Positions 54,305 to 64,000 of a stretch of 64,000 nt of DNA are shown piece by piece (the first letter of the stretch is position 1; every line of letters starts with the position of its first letter). Source of the stretch: Candidatus Phaeomarinobacter ectocarpi (GTDB lineage Bacteria > Pseudomonadota > Alphaproteobacteria > CGMCC-115125); the NCBI RefSeq assembly GCF_000689395.1, contig NZ_HG966617.1, positions 754,753 to 818,752 on the forward strand, given 5' to 3'. The position numbers and the translations under genes were made by a program. The notes beneath the pieces are model-generated. The model was given only the letters and a program-made list of their open reading frames with translations. It was not told where the DNA came from and did no database searches.

Positions 54305-55660
54305 TCACTCGGTTACCGACACAATCTCAATTGAGTCGATCATCAACATGATTTCGCCTTCTGCTTGCTCATACTTGCCAATGGTGAATGCCAACTCACC
54401 AGGCGAACGCAGGGATGTCAGCGGGTCGGTTGTAAAGACAATCGGTTCACCCGCGTCCGTCTTGTCACCGCGATACGCGGAGACATGGTAGCTTCGCCCG
54501 CGCTTGTGTAGCGACAAGCGAATGGGTTGCGTCTCGTTTTCGGCGAGTTCCGCCCGGAAAGGAGCTTCCTCCATGGCACCGCAGCCGAACTGGCTTCCGA
54601 TAATGGGGATGTTGAACTGGGTCAGCACACCCTTTGACGATTTGAGGTTTCCAAGACCCGCGGAGCTGCAGTTGCAACAGCCGATGCTGGTGTAAAACTG
54701 AGATGTCAGAAAGTTCAGCGAGTCGGTGTAAAGACCAAACATGATGACATCGCGTCCGGTCTTTATCTCACCGGTGAACACCATGTTGGCATCCCAGTCG
54801 CCTTCCGGCAGCGGTCGCTTCAGCACCACAACATTCTGTGCGGTTTCGACACCAAAGCCGCCGACAGCGCTGTTGATCATCAGCAGGCTTCCGTCTTCAA
54901 CGAGATAGGCGTCCTCGTTGGGGTTGTTGATGACCCAGTCCTCGCTGAGCTTCGTATCGAAGTCATCAAAGAAGTACTGGCTGGACGTCGGTTCGGCGAC
55001 AGGCTCCGGCTCAGGTTCTGGTGCCGCTTCGACAACATCCACAACTTCCGCAAGCGCCACTTTGAGTTCGCTGGCGCTGGACGCATTGTAGTAGGAGCCG
55101 TTGCCTTTTTCGGCAATGCACTCCAGCTGCTCGCGCGCCGCACTATCCACGTCAAATCCAACCGCATGAACTTTGGTGTCGACACCGGCACCAGCAAGGT
55201 CAGCGGCCACAGCACATGGGTCGCCGTTACATGTTTCGATACCGTCAGAAATCAGGATGATATTGTTGTTTGCATCATTGGTTGCAAAGGTCTCGCCGGC
55301 TGCCTGAAGCGCGCCGGCTATGGGAGTCTTGCCAGTCGGCTTAAGCTCGTTGAGTTTCGCAATGAGGTCTTCCGGCGTTGCCGCACCAAGCCCTGCCAGA
55401 ACCTCAATGTCATCACATGCGCCTTCCGAGCGGTGGCCATAGGCCAGCAGTCCGATCGTTGTTCCGTCACTCACATTGCCAAGCAGGTCAGTCATGACCT
55501 CGCGGGCAGTCTCGATCTTGGCGGTGCCATCAATCTGGCCCCACATGGAGTTGGATGCGTCCAGAATGTAGACCACGTTAGTGGCAGCTGTGGCCGGGAG
55601 CGCTGTCGCAGCCGCTCCCACCGACAGGACAATTGCAGACAAGGCGGCGCGAAAACGCAT
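54305..55660 (-). CDS. Exported VWA-domain protein, VWA operon gene 1
   Basis: A 451-aa protein from the ATG at 55660 with a strong GGGGAGAG site. A signal peptide (AIVLSVGAAATALPATAA) is followed by a von Willebrand A domain with the MIDAS motif DASNS (Asp34, Ser36, Ser38), Thr in the TGKTPIAGAL segment and Asp in IILISDGIETCNG. This domain binds a divalent metal and mediates protein interaction. The C-terminal ~230 residues form a beta-rich domain (concanavalin-like pattern) with a cysteine cluster (IGCCNCSSAG). It heads the operon that encodes the 650- and 1348-aa exported proteins and is the likely interaction partner. Confidence 0.85.
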   Translation of the reverse strand: MRFRAALSAIVLSVGAAATALPATAATNVVYILDASNSMWGQIDGTAKIETAREVMTDLLGNVSDGTTIGLLAYGHRSEGACDDIEVLAGLGAATPEDLIAKLNELKPTGKTPIAGALQAAGETFATNDANNNIILISDGIETCNGDPCAVAADLAGAGVDTKVHAVGFDVDSAAREQLECIAEKGNGSYYNASSASELKVALAEVVDVVEAAPEPEPEPVAEPTSSQYFFDDFDTKLSEDWVINNPNEDAYLVEDGSLLMINSAVGGFGVETAQNVVVLKRPLPEGDWDANMVFTGEIKTGRDVIMFGLYTDSLNFLTSQFYTSIGCCNCSSAGLGNLKSSKGVLTQFNIPIIGSQFGCGAMEEAPFRAELAENETQPIRLSLHKRGRSYHVSAYRGDKTDAGEPIVFTTDPLTSLRSPGELAFTIGKYEQAEGEIMLMIDSIEIVSVTE

Positions 55661-55827
55661 CTTTCTCTCCCCGAAAAGACCTTTGTTCGGCAGGAAAAGT
55701 CTCCCTACAGACGGCAATGCTATACCGAGTCCATGCCCACGCGTATCATCAATTGTGATGATGCAGGCGAGGTCGCAGAAAATGTGACATTCTGCGTAAC
55801 AGGCAAGACAACAGGGTGTAACTCAAA

Positions 55828-57525
55828 GTGACAAAGCTCCAAGAAGCGCATGTGAAAGGCGCAAAAACCGAGCCATTGCTCGAGCACACTATTTCCGATG
55901 CTCTGACCCATGCGGCGGCCACCTGGCCTGAGCAGGACGCTGTCGTATCTGTCCACCAAAACATCAAATGGACCTATGCGCAGCTCAAACAGAAATCCGA
56001 AGCTCTTGCTGCAGGCTTGCACAGACTTGGATTGCGCAAGGGTGACCGGATCGGCATCTGGGCGCCCAATATGGCGGAGTGGACGCTGACGCAATTCGCG
56101 ACCGCACACCTCGGCCTGATCCTGGTCAATGTGAATCCGGCCTATCGCGTTTTTGAGCTGGACTACGCTCTCAACAAGGTTGAGCTGAAAGCACTCGTTA
56201 CGCCCGTCTCCTATAAGACGAGTGAATATGCGGCGATGGTGGAAAGTCTGGCACCTGAGATTGCGGACCTCACCCCGGGCGAAGAATTGACCGCACAGGC
56301 ATTGCCTCACCTCAAGCACCTGATCCTGATCGGTAATGATGCGCGACCCGGCTGGCTGTCGCTGAATGACCTCAGCGCGGACCCGACCATCCAAGAGCTG
56401 GAAACCGTCCGTAGAATTGCAGCAGGTCTTGATGCTGCAGAGCCGATCAACATTCAGTTCACCAGCGGCACCACCGGAATGCCCAAAGGGGCCACGCTCT
56501 CGCACCGGAATATTCTGAACAACGGGAATGCAGTCGGGCACAATATCGGCCTTATGCCCGGGGACCGTCTGTGCATTCCTGTGCCGCTCTATCACTGCTT
56601 CGGCATGGTGATGGGTAACCTTGGGTGTCTCACCCATGGGGCAGCCATGGTCTATCCGGCGCCTACCTTTGATCCCGGTGAAACCCTGAAAGCAGTTGAA
56701 GCTGAAAAGTGCACAGGACTCTATGGTGTCCCGACAATGTTCATTGCCGAGCTCGCACATCCGGACTTTGCAAGCTTTGACGTATCGTCTCTGCGCACCG
56801 GCTGCATGGCCGGCTCGCCATGTCCTGTGGAAGTCATGAAACAGGTGGTGGGCGACATGCACATGAAGGACGTCACGATCGCCTATGGCATGACGGAAAC
56901 CTCGCCGGTCAGCTTTCAAAGCACCGGAGATGATCCGCTCGACAGACGCGTCTCAACCATCGGTCGTGTGTTGCCACATGTTGAATGCAAGATCGTGGAT
57001 GAGAATGATCAAACGGTTGCACCGGGCGTGCCAGGCGAGCTGTGCACAAAGGGCTATTCCGTAATGATCGGCTATTGGGGCGATGAAGAAAAAACCGCCG
57101 AGGTTCTAGGTGCCGATGGCTGGATGCACACAGGAGATCTCGCAACCATCGACAACGCCGACTATGGCAACATTGTCGGGCGTATCAAGGACATGATCAT
57201 CCGCGGCGGCGAGAACATCTATCCCCGAGAAATCGAAGAATTTCTCTTCACGCATCCGGCAATTGAGGACGTTGCCGTACTGGGTGTCCCGGATGAGAAA
57301 TACGGCGAAGAGGTCTGTGCCTGGATTCGACTGAAGCCGGGCACGAGCTTGTCTGCGGATGACGTGAAGACTTTCTGCGACGGTCAGATCGCGCGCTTCA
57401 AGGTGCCCCGGTACATCGAGTTCGTGGATGAGTTGCCGATGACTGTCACCGGCAAGATCCGCAAAATCGACATACGCGACGCCATGGTGAAGAAGCTTGG
57501 TTTGTCTGCCGCAAAAACGGCCTGA
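55828..57525 (+). CDS. Acyl-CoA synthetase (AMP-forming)
   Basis: A 565-aa ANL-superfamily enzyme starting at GTG 55828. Motifs: [12 protein letters not shown] (P-loop-like, ~210), [14 protein letters not shown] (~350), HTGDLATID (~432), [16 protein letters not shown] (~452) and the catalytic lysine in VTGKIRK (~547). Length and motifs match a fatty-acyl-CoA synthetase; the two ligases in the window differ in subfamily. It is convergent with the SDR gene (10-bp gap). Its promoter lies in the 167-bp gap that it shares with the divergent VWA operon. Confidence 0.9.
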   Translation: MTKLQEAHVKGAKTEPLLEHTISDALTHAAATWPEQDAVVSVHQNIKWTYAQLKQKSEALAAGLHRLGLRKGDRIGIWAPNMAEWTLTQFATAHLGLILVNVNPAYRVFELDYALNKVELKALVTPVSYKTSEYAAMVESLAPEIADLTPGEELTAQALPHLKHLILIGNDARPGWLSLNDLSADPTIQELETVRRIAAGLDAAEPINIQFTSGTTGMPKGATLSHRNILNNGNAVGHNIGLMPGDRLCIPVPLYHCFGMVMGNLGCLTHGAAMVYPAPTFDPGETLKAVEAEKCTGLYGVPTMFIAELAHPDFASFDVSSLRTGCMAGSPCPVEVMKQVVGDMHMKDVTIAYGMTETSPVSFQSTGDDPLDRRVSTIGRVLPHVECKIVDENDQTVAPGVPGELCTKGYSVMIGYWGDEEKTAEVLGADGWMHTGDLATIDNADYGNIVGRIKDMIIRGGENIYPREIEEFLFTHPAIEDVAVLGVPDEKYGEEVCAWIRLKPGTSLSADDVKTFCDGQIARFKVPRYIEFVDELPMTVTGKIRKIDIRDAMVKKLGLSAAKTA

Positions 57526-57535
57526 GCTCTTTCGC

Positions 57536-58276
57536 CTATCCCATACCGCCGTCGCATCGCACAATGGCGCCTGTCGTAAAGCTCGATGCCGGACTGGCAA
57601 GATAGAGCGCCGTCGTAACGATTTCCTCCGGCTTGCCAGGGCGCTGCATCGAGTTGTCAGACTTCTCCCTCGCTTCCTCGCTCCAGGCTTTGGAGATGTC
57701 GGTCAGGAAGGGGCCCGCTGAGATTGTGTTGACCCGAACACTTGGCCCGTACTCCCGCGCCAGCGACACGGTCATCGCATTGAGTGCAGCCTTGGCACCG
57801 GAGTAGGGCACCGCCCATGGCAACGGCACCAGTGCCCCGCTGGACGACACATTGATGATCACACCGCCGCCTGCGTCCACCATGCGCTGGGCGACGTGGG
57901 CGGCAAGTCTGAACGGACCTTTGAAGTTCAGGTCCACCACCATATCAAACAGTTTTTCCGTCACCTCATGGGAAGGAACCGCGGGTGACTTGCCCGCATT
58001 GTTGACCAGGATATCAATCCGGCCCCACTCGTCGTAAATGCGATCTGCAAAAGCACCGACATCGTCCCACTTGGATGCGTCAAGGGCCAGGGGGAGGGCG
58101 CGGCGACCAAGTGCCTCGACCTCTTTGGCAACGCCTTCGCAGGCATCCAGTTTCCGGCTGGCAATGACGATGTCTGCGCCACGCTGGGCAAATGCCAGTG
58201 CCATTTGACGGCCAAGCCCGCGCGAGCCACCGGTGATGACAGCGATTTTGCCGCTTAGATCAAAAAGATCGTCCAT
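57536..58276 (-). CDS. Short-chain dehydrogenase/reductase (SDR)
   Basis: A 246-aa classical SDR. The NAD(P)-binding motif is TGGSRGLGRQ (~15-24), the NNAG motif is in VNNAGKSP (~90), and the catalytic Ser-Tyr-Lys is visible as SSSGA, then PYSGAKAAL (~157). Substrate unknown. It is convergent with the acyl-CoA synthetase gene. Confidence 0.9.
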   Translation of the reverse strand: MDDLFDLSGKIAVITGGSRGLGRQMALAFAQRGADIVIASRKLDACEGVAKEVEALGRRALPLALDASKWDDVGAFADRIYDEWGRIDILVNNAGKSPAVPSHEVTEKLFDMVVDLNFKGPFRLAAHVAQRMVDAGGGVIINVSSSGALVPLPWAVPYSGAKAALNAMTVSLAREYGPSVRVNTISAGPFLTDISKAWSEEAREKSDNSMQRPGKPEEIVTTALYLASPASSFTTGAIVRCDGGMG

Positions 58277-58441
58277 TTGGTTTCCTTGAATTCAAATTTC
58301 TGTTCGCGATCAACCTAGTGGTCAGCCTCGCAGCCGGTCAATGTGATGCAAGACGGTCAGCCTCAGGGCTTCCATATCGGGGCACCATGGAGTTAGTGTG
58401 TCTCATTAATAATAAGTCCTAGGGACGGCTCGGGGGATACG

Positions 58442-60421
58442 ATGGCTACTTTTGATTTACGCATACTCTTGGCAGCAGGTGCCGCATTGGCATTGGTAGC
58501 CTGCGGAGACACCGGAAATGACACCGCTGCGGACGCAACTGCGCCGGAGCCTGCGGAAGTCAGTGAAGTCACAGCGGCTGAAACCGTCGCGCCTGAAACT
58601 GAGAGCGTTGCGCCGGTAGCAGCAGCACCAGCTGACACAATGGCCACCGACGTTTTCTGGGGCGACACTCATCTGCACACATCCGACTCTGCTGATGCGT
58701 TTGCGTTCGGTGCGCGGCTTGGACCGGAAGCAGCGCTCAAGTTTGCAAGCGGTGAAAAGGTTACCTCGACAACAGGCACGGAAGCGCAGCTTTCACGTCC
58801 GCTGGACTTTCTGGTGATTGCAGATCACGCAGAAGGTCTGGGCGTCACGCGGGAAATCTACAATGGCAACCCGGCCTTGATGACCGACGAAAGACTCGCC
58901 CGCTGGAGCAAGATGCTTCAGGCCGGTGGCAAGGAGTCCGCTCAGGCAACGCTTGAACTGATCGACGGCCATACCAAAGGCACAAACCCGGAAGTGCTGG
59001 GTGATCCCAAGGTCATGGGTCCGATCCTCAAGAACCTCTGGCAGAGCCGCGGTGATCTGATCGAGCAATATAACGAGCCGGGCACATTCACAGCGTTCGT
59101 GGGCTACGAGTACACGTCCGTACCCAAAGGCGACAACATGCACCGCGTTGTCGTGTACAGGGATGGACCTGAGATCACCAATAATGTGTTTCCGTTCTCC
59201 TCGACCGTAAGCGAAGACCCCGCTGATCTTTGGACAGCGCTGGAGCAGTATGAAGCGAAGACGGGTGGTCAGGTTCTTGCCATTCCCCATAACTCCAACC
59301 TGTCAAACGGCCGCATGTTTGCCCTCGTGGACTTCGAAGGCGCTGCAATTGATGCGGAATACGCAACACGGCGCGCGCGCTGGGAACCGATCGTTGAAGT
59401 CACGCAGATCAAGGGTGACTCAGAGTCCCACCCTTTCCTGTCTCCAAACGATGAGTTTGCGTCCTATGGTGACGCAGGGTGGGAAGACGGCAATCTGAAC
59501 ATTGTCGGCAACAAGACGCCTGAGATGCTTTCAGGTGACTATGTGCGTGAAGCCCTCAAGCGCGGCTTGACCATTGAGAAAGACACCGGCGTCAATCCTT
59601 TCAAATTCGGGATGATTGGCTCAACGGACTCCCACACGGCATTGGCGACTGCTGACTCGGACAATTTCTTCGGCAAGCATACTGGTGTGGAGCCAGGAAA
59701 ACGGCGCGCCAACAAGACGGATGGAGGCGGAAGCAGTGACGGTATCCGTCGTCTTGGCTGGCAGTACCTTGCGTCAGGCTATGCAGCTGTTTGGGCCAGG
59801 GAAAACACTCGCGAAGCCCTGTTTGACGCGATGATGCGCAAGGAGGTGTATGCCTCGACAGGACCGCGCATCCAGCTACGCTTCTTCGGCGGCTGTGATT
59901 TTGTTGCAGAAGATGCCGAAGCATCAGATTTTGCGACCCGTGGATATGCCAAGGGCGTTCCCATGGGCGGTGATGTGGCAGCATGTGCTGACGGCGCGGC
60001 ACCCTCGTTCCTTGTCCATTCGGTCATGGATCCTGATGGGGCCAATCTTGATCGGGTGCAGATCATCAAGGGCTGGGTTGATGCCAACGGCGAAACCCAG
60101 GAGCAGGTCCATGATGCGGTCTGGTCTGATGATCGTGTGCGAGATGCAGACGGCAAAGTTCCTGATGTCGGCAACACGGTTGATCTGTCTGGCCCTAGCT
60201 GGACCAACACGATTGGCGCTGCTCAACTGGCCACGGTCTGGACAGATCCTGATTTTGATCCAACGCAGCGTGCTTTCTACTACGTGCGGACAATCGAGAT
60301 TCCAACACCGCGCTGGACGGCATATGATGTGGTTCGCTACGGCACCGAATTGCCGGAGGGTGCTGAACTCATCAATCAGGAACGTGCCTACTCTTCACCG
60401 ATTTGGTACGACCCCGCGTAA
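58442..60421 (+). CDS. DUF3604-domain lipoprotein
   Basis: A 659-aa protein. The signal peptide ends in a lipobox (LALVAC, Cys21), followed by an Ala/Glu-rich linker (TAADATAPEPAEV). From residue ~72 the DUF3604 domain starts with FWGDTHLHTSDSADA, a GDxHxHT metal-site motif shared with PHP-like phosphoesterases; further His and Asp appear in IADHAEG and STDSHTA. It is probably a metal-dependent hydrolase of the outer membrane. It heads a gene trio with the PpiC-like and HupE-like genes (15-bp gap, then ATGA overlap). Confidence 0.88.
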   Translation: MATFDLRILLAAGAALALVACGDTGNDTAADATAPEPAEVSEVTAAETVAPETESVAPVAAAPADTMATDVFWGDTHLHTSDSADAFAFGARLGPEAALKFASGEKVTSTTGTEAQLSRPLDFLVIADHAEGLGVTREIYNGNPALMTDERLARWSKMLQAGGKESAQATLELIDGHTKGTNPEVLGDPKVMGPILKNLWQSRGDLIEQYNEPGTFTAFVGYEYTSVPKGDNMHRVVVYRDGPEITNNVFPFSSTVSEDPADLWTALEQYEAKTGGQVLAIPHNSNLSNGRMFALVDFEGAAIDAEYATRRARWEPIVEVTQIKGDSESHPFLSPNDEFASYGDAGWEDGNLNIVGNKTPEMLSGDYVREALKRGLTIEKDTGVNPFKFGMIGSTDSHTALATADSDNFFGKHTGVEPGKRRANKTDGGGSSDGIRRLGWQYLASGYAAVWARENTREALFDAMMRKEVYASTGPRIQLRFFGGCDFVAEDAEASDFATRGYAKGVPMGGDVAACADGAAPSFLVHSVMDPDGANLDRVQIIKGWVDANGETQEQVHDAVWSDDRVRDADGKVPDVGNTVDLSGPSWTNTIGAAQLATVWTDPDFDPTQRAFYYVRTIEIPTPRWTAYDVVRYGTELPEGAELINQERAYSSPIWYDPA

Positions 60422-60436
60422 GGACGAGTATCTTCA

Positions 60437-61267
60437 ATGTCTAAGACGCGCTGGCCTTCTGGCCTGTGGCGGGAGCCGCTCGTCCATTTTCTGCTAGCGG
60501 CAGCCTTCATTTTTGCGCTCTACGCCTGGGTCGGCGACGACGACCAGGAGAGTGGTCGTATTGTGGTGTCGCTTGAGCAGGTGGAACAGCTGGCCCTGGT
60601 CTGGCAGAGGACATGGAATCGTCCTCCCACCGATGAAGAACTTCAGGGGCTCGTCCGAAATTACATCAAGGATGAAGTGTACTACCGCGAGGCGCTCAAG
60701 CTTGGCCTTGATGTCAATGATCAGGTCATCCGTCGTCGGCTGCGGCAGAAGCTTGAGTTCTTCGCTACTGAATCCGCCGTACAGGAGTTACCATCCCAAG
60801 AGGTCCTGAAGGCGTGGTTTGATCAGAACGCCCAGCGCTATGAGTCCCCGCCCACTTACACTTTTGCGCAGGTCTATTTTACGGCCCTTGATACCTCCCG
60901 AATTGAGGAGGCGGCAGCACAACTGGCTGACGGCGTTCCACCATCAGACCTCGGCGATGCAATCGCCTTGCCCCAGGACATGGATGCAGCCACATCAAAT
61001 GCGGTGACGCGGGTGTTCGGTGAGAAGTTCGCCGAAGCACTGGCATCCTTGCCTGCCAATGAATGGTCCGGCCCGGTCGAGTCGGGACTGGGGTATCATC
61101 TCGTCCAGCTCTCAGCATCCACCCCGTCCCGCCCGGTTGCCTTTGCAGAAGTGCGGCGACAGGTAGAACGCGATTGGCTCGGCGAAGAGCGCGCGAAGGC
61201 AGAGGATGCAGCCTATGCGGCCATGAGCGCTCAGTATGAAATCGAAATCGAAGGTCAGGCCGAATGA
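60437..61267 (+). CDS. PpiC/SurA-like peptidyl-prolyl isomerase-related membrane protein
   Basis: A 276-aa protein with an N-terminal membrane anchor (FLLAAAFIFALYAWVG). The SurA_N-like helical region is ~35-110 (LVRNYIKDEVYYREALKLGL) and a parvulin-like domain follows (~125-240) with PPTYTFAQVYFT and ESGLGYHLVQLSA, but with a low-complexity match. It is the second gene of the DUF3604 trio; the four-base overlap with the next gene (ATGA at 61264) shows coupling. Likely a chaperone for the exported partners. Confidence 0.78.
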   Translation: MSKTRWPSGLWREPLVHFLLAAAFIFALYAWVGDDDQESGRIVVSLEQVEQLALVWQRTWNRPPTDEELQGLVRNYIKDEVYYREALKLGLDVNDQVIRRRLRQKLEFFATESAVQELPSQEVLKAWFDQNAQRYESPPTYTFAQVYFTALDTSRIEEAAAQLADGVPPSDLGDAIALPQDMDAATSNAVTRVFGEKFAEALASLPANEWSGPVESGLGYHLVQLSASTPSRPVAFAEVRRQVERDWLGEERAKAEDAAYAAMSAQYEIEIEGQAE

Positions 61268-62289
61268 GGCCAGCGGGTGTTCTGTTTCTTGTTTGCGCCG
61301 CAGCCGCCGCATTTTTTGCGAGCGCTGGATTGTCCAATGTCGCGCACGCGCACGAACTCAGGCCTGCATATCTTGAAATCAACACCTCAGATGACCTGAG
61401 CACTGCTGACATACGGTATGACCTTGTGTGGAAGGTGCCCAAACGACAGGGGCGTCCGCTCTCGGTTGAGCCGCAGTTCCCTCCGGATTGCGCCATTGAA
61501 GGGCAGCCACAACGGCTCAATGACGCAACCACCCTGCGCGTCAAATTTTCCCTGGTGTGCGAGGAGCTTCTGATCGGCAGGCCAATCCGGTTTCAAGGCC
61601 TGGATGGCACACTCACGGATGTGCTCATCCGAGCAACGACGGGTGACAAGGTTCAGACCGCCCGTGCCACACCTCAAGAGCCGTCTATTGTGCTGGAGCA
61701 GGGACCGCAGGCGTCAGGCGCCGGGTGGACATATTTCTGGCTGGGCGTCGAACACATTCTCATGGGGTATGACCACCTGCTCTTCGTGCTGGCGCTGCTT
61801 TTTTTGATTACCGGCTTCCGGCGGCTGATTGAGACCATTACCGCTTTCACCGTGTCGCACTCATTGACCCTTGGCATGACAGCCATGGGATGGGTGAGCC
61901 TTCCCTCGGCGCCTGTTGAAGCGATCATCGCCCTGTCGATTGTGTTTCTGGCCAGAGAGGTCGCCATACGTGCCCTTGCAGGTGACGATCATGTGCCGCG
62001 ACTGTCAGAGCGCCTTCCCTGGGTTGTGGCCTTTGCATTCGGGCTTCTCCACGGATTTGGCTTTGCCGGGGCCCTTCAGGAAATCGGTTTGCCGGAAGGC
62101 GCAGTTCTGGTTGCGTTGCTGACTTTCAATCTTGGCGTCGAAGCAGGCCAGATTCTGTTTGTGCTTGCCGCCGGCTCTGTGCTGGCGGTGGTCAGCCGCG
62201 TGGCCTCGCGTCGGCTTGTCGAGCTGCCGATTACCTATGGTATCGGCATCGTTTCGTGTGTCTGGCTAATCGAGCGATTGCCACTTTAG
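61264..62289 (+). CDS. HupE/UreJ-family membrane protein
   Basis: A 341-aa protein. A signal peptide ends before HAHELRPAYLEI, then a periplasmic domain (~30-155), then about six membrane segments (~160-335). The conserved motif HILMGYDHLLFVLALLFLI, followed by HSLTLGM and HGFGFAGAL, matches HupE/UreJ proteins, which are proposed nickel or cobalt transporters; whether this member carries metal is uncertain. Third gene of the DUF3604 trio. Confidence 0.85.
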   Translation: MRPAGVLFLVCAAAAAFFASAGLSNVAHAHELRPAYLEINTSDDLSTADIRYDLVWKVPKRQGRPLSVEPQFPPDCAIEGQPQRLNDATTLRVKFSLVCEELLIGRPIRFQGLDGTLTDVLIRATTGDKVQTARATPQEPSIVLEQGPQASGAGWTYFWLGVEHILMGYDHLLFVLALLFLITGFRRLIETITAFTVSHSLTLGMTAMGWVSLPSAPVEAIIALSIVFLAREVAIRALAGDDHVPRLSERLPWVVAFAFGLLHGFGFAGALQEIGLPEGAVLVALLTFNLGVEAGQILFVLAAGSVLAVVSRVASRRLVELPITYGIGIVSCVWLIERLPL

Positions 62290-62471
62290 GCGCACCCCTT
62301 GCCCCCACCTCCCACAATGGGGTAATTCCGCACCCAATGGCGTGCTCATTCGTCAGGGGCTGGGTCTTGTTTTCTCAAGACATTCTTCCGGAATTCGCAG
62401 ATTTCTGACTGCTTCCGCACCCCGGCGGGCATGGCGACCGCTTTGTCACAATGCAAGTTTGAGGGTTTTTC

Positions 62472-64000
62472 ATGGATTATCTGGACAAGGACGGCATCCG
62501 TATTGCGGCGCCGCTCGTGGAATTTGTCGAAAGCAAGTGCCTTCCGGGCTCGGGCGTTTCAGCCGACGCGTTCTGGAAGGGAGCGGCTGACATCTTCAAG
62601 AAGTTCTCGCCGGAGAACGATAAGCTTCTGGCATTCCGTGAAGAGCTTCAGACCAAGATCGACGCCTGGCATGAAGCCAACCCCGGCCCGATTACCGATG
62701 CACCGGCCTATGAGGCATTCCTGCGCGAGATCGGTTACCTCGTGGATGAGCCTGCCAAGTTCAGCATCACTACAGAGAATGTGGACCCTGAGATTGCAAC
62801 CATGGCCGGCCCCCAGCTTGTTGTGCCGTCTCTCAATGCGCGCTTTGTGCTGAATGCCGCCAACGCGCGCTGGGGTAGCCTGTATGACGCGTTCTATGGC
62901 ACCGATGCCTTGCCCGGCGAAGCCAAAGGCCCAGGCTATGACGAAGAGCGCGGTGCACAGGTTGTTGAAAAGGCCAAAAGCCTCCTCGACGAGTTCGCGC
63001 CGCTCGCCTCCGGCAGCCACAAAGACGTAACAGGCTACAAAATTGAAGGTGGTGCCCTGACGCCGGCTCTCAAGGACCCGTCTCTGTTTGCTGGTTTCAC
63101 CGGTCTGCCAGACGCACCGGAATCCGTTCTGCTCAAGCACAACGGTCTGCACATTGAAATTTTGATCGACCGGTCCACGAATGTTGGTTCAACAGATGCT
63201 GCGGGCGTCACCGACATCTTGATGGAAGCAGCACTCACCACCATCGTCGACCTGGAAGACTCGGTTGCCGCTGTTGATTGCGCCGACAAGATCGACGCCT
63301 ACACAAACTGGCTCGGCCTCATGAAGGGCGACCTTGTTGAAAGCTTCGACAAGGGTGGCAAAACGCTGACCCGTAAGCTGGCCTCTGACAAGGACTTCAC
63401 AACGCCAGACGGCAAAGCGGCAACTCTGCAGGGCCGCAGCACGCTGCTCGTCCGCAATGTCGGCCATCTGATGAAAACGGAAGCTGTGCTTCTGGAGGAT
63501 GGAAGTCAGGCACCTGAAGGCGTGCTCGATGCTCTCATCACAAATCTCATCTCGCTGCAGGACGTTGGTCCCAATGGCCGACGCGTCAACAGCCCGGCCG
63601 GCTCCATCTATGTTGTGAAGCCGAAGATGCACGGTCCGGACGAAGTGGCGTTCACTGACAGCCTCTTTGCAGCGGTGGAAGACCTGGTTGGTCTGTCACG
63701 CGGCACCATCAAGGTCGGCGTCATGGACGAAGAGCGTCGCACGTCTGCTAATCTGGCGGCCTGCATCAAGGCTGTGTCCGGTCGCATCGTGTTCATCAAC
63801 ACGGGCTTCCTGGATCGCACCGGCGACGAAATGCACACCAGCATGAAAGCTGGTCCAATGATCCTCAAGGCGGACATGAAAGCGTCCGACTGGATCCAAG
63901 CCTATGAAGAACGCAACGTCGCTATTGGTCTGGCCTGTGGTCTGTCCGGCAAAGCGCAGATCGGCAAGGGCATGTGGGCGGCACCTGATCGGATGGGCGA
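62472..64000 (+). CDS. glcB: Malate synthase G (5' part; continues beyond the window)
   Basis: The ATG at 62472 follows GAGGGTTTTTC. About 509 of ~720 codons are present. The sequence [51 protein letters not shown] (catalytic/metal Glu-Asp region), [18 protein letters not shown] and [20 protein letters not shown] is characteristic of malate synthase G. It condenses glyoxylate with acetyl-CoA to malate in the glyoxylate cycle, needed for growth on fatty acids, acetate or C2 compounds. The gap after the HupE-like gene (62290-62471) holds its promoter. Confidence 0.95.
   Translation, partial: MDYLDKDGIRIAAPLVEFVESKCLPGSGVSADAFWKGAADIFKKFSPENDKLLAFREELQTKIDAWHEANPGPITDAPAYEAFLREIGYLVDEPAKFSITTENVDPEIATMAGPQLVVPSLNARFVLNAANARWGSLYDAFYGTDALPGEAKGPGYDEERGAQVVEKAKSLLDEFAPLASGSHKDVTGYKIEGGALTPALKDPSLFAGFTGLPDAPESVLLKHNGLHIEILIDRSTNVGSTDAAGVTDILMEAALTTIVDLEDSVAAVDCADKIDAYTNWLGLMKGDLVESFDKGGKTLTRKLASDKDFTTPDGKAATLQGRSTLLVRNVGHLMKTEAVLLEDGSQAPEGVLDALITNLISLQDVGPNGRRVNSPAGSIYVVKPKMHGPDEVAFTDSLFAAVEDLVGLSRGTIKVGVMDEERRTSANLAACIKAVSGRIVFINTGFLDRTGDEMHTSMKAGPMILKADMKASDWIQAYEERNVAIGLACGLSGKAQIGKGMWAAPDRMG

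Noticed and set aside
55720-56919. Antisense ORF of about 399 aa over the acyl-CoA synthetase start
   Set aside because: The plus-strand frame has complete adenylating-enzyme motifs, and the antisense translation has no recognisable domain. It is a shadow in a GC-rich region.

Overview
The window reads as a chromosomal segment of a GC-rich alphaproteobacterium. A marine, hydrocarbon- or lipid-degrading member of the Parvibaculum type is the best guess from gene content: a CYP153-type P450, two acyl-CoA ligases, two enoyl-CoA hydratases, malate synthase G, and an FNR/FixK-type operator. This taxonomic call is inference. There are no rRNA genes, CRISPR arrays or intact insertion sequences. Two tRNA genes are present.

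Left part (1-13.3 kb): ordinary metabolic genes. These are a partial amidase, a medium-chain type acyl-CoA ligase, a DUF1499 membrane protein, an MBL-fold hydrolase, a glutathione S-transferase, an S1P-lyase-like PLP enzyme, a VOC protein divergent from a TetR regulator with a palindrome between them, two enoyl-CoA hydratases, a ferritin-like diiron protein preceded by a 16-bp palindrome and an FNR/FixK-type box, and a histidine kinase. tRNA-Pro(CGG) and tRNA-Gln(TTG) follow.

Candidate island (13.29-24.01 kb): the 3' end of tRNA-Gln recurs in degenerate form at 23984-24012. The segment between holds a LuxR-type regulator, a lux-box-like 18-bp palindrome, and a tightly coupled four-gene operon for exported proteins (1604, 283, 187 and 731 aa; the last looks like an outer-membrane barrel). 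It also holds a fragment of a succinate-semialdehyde dehydrogenase gene and other repeated, tRNA T-arm-like debris. I consider this the most interesting undescribed system in the window.

Middle (24-34.5 kb): a CYP153 operon with two small membrane proteins and a divergent TetR gene, with a 13-bp-arm inverted repeat between them. Next come a pair of exported proteins (294 and 564 aa), a NarL-type response regulator convergent with a hybrid histidine kinase, and a small autotransporter.

34.5-47.7 kb: a proline-rich exported protein with nine 18-residue repeats plus a short partner (paralogous to the 294-aa protein), an SGNH hydrolase-like protein, a sulfotransferase-domain protein, a 1071-aa autotransporter, a TIGR03032 protein, a lipoprotein hydrolase, a 2OG-Fe(II) oxygenase-like protein and a small membrane protein.

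47.7-55.7 kb: a second exported-protein operon on the minus strand (VWA protein, 650-aa protein, 1348-aa protein, small cytosolic protein). 55.8-64 kb: an acyl-CoA synthetase, an SDR, a DUF3604 lipoprotein / PpiC-like / HupE-like trio and the start of malate synthase G. Overall about 40 kb of the window is dominated by exported or envelope proteins of unknown function, set between lipid-metabolism genes.
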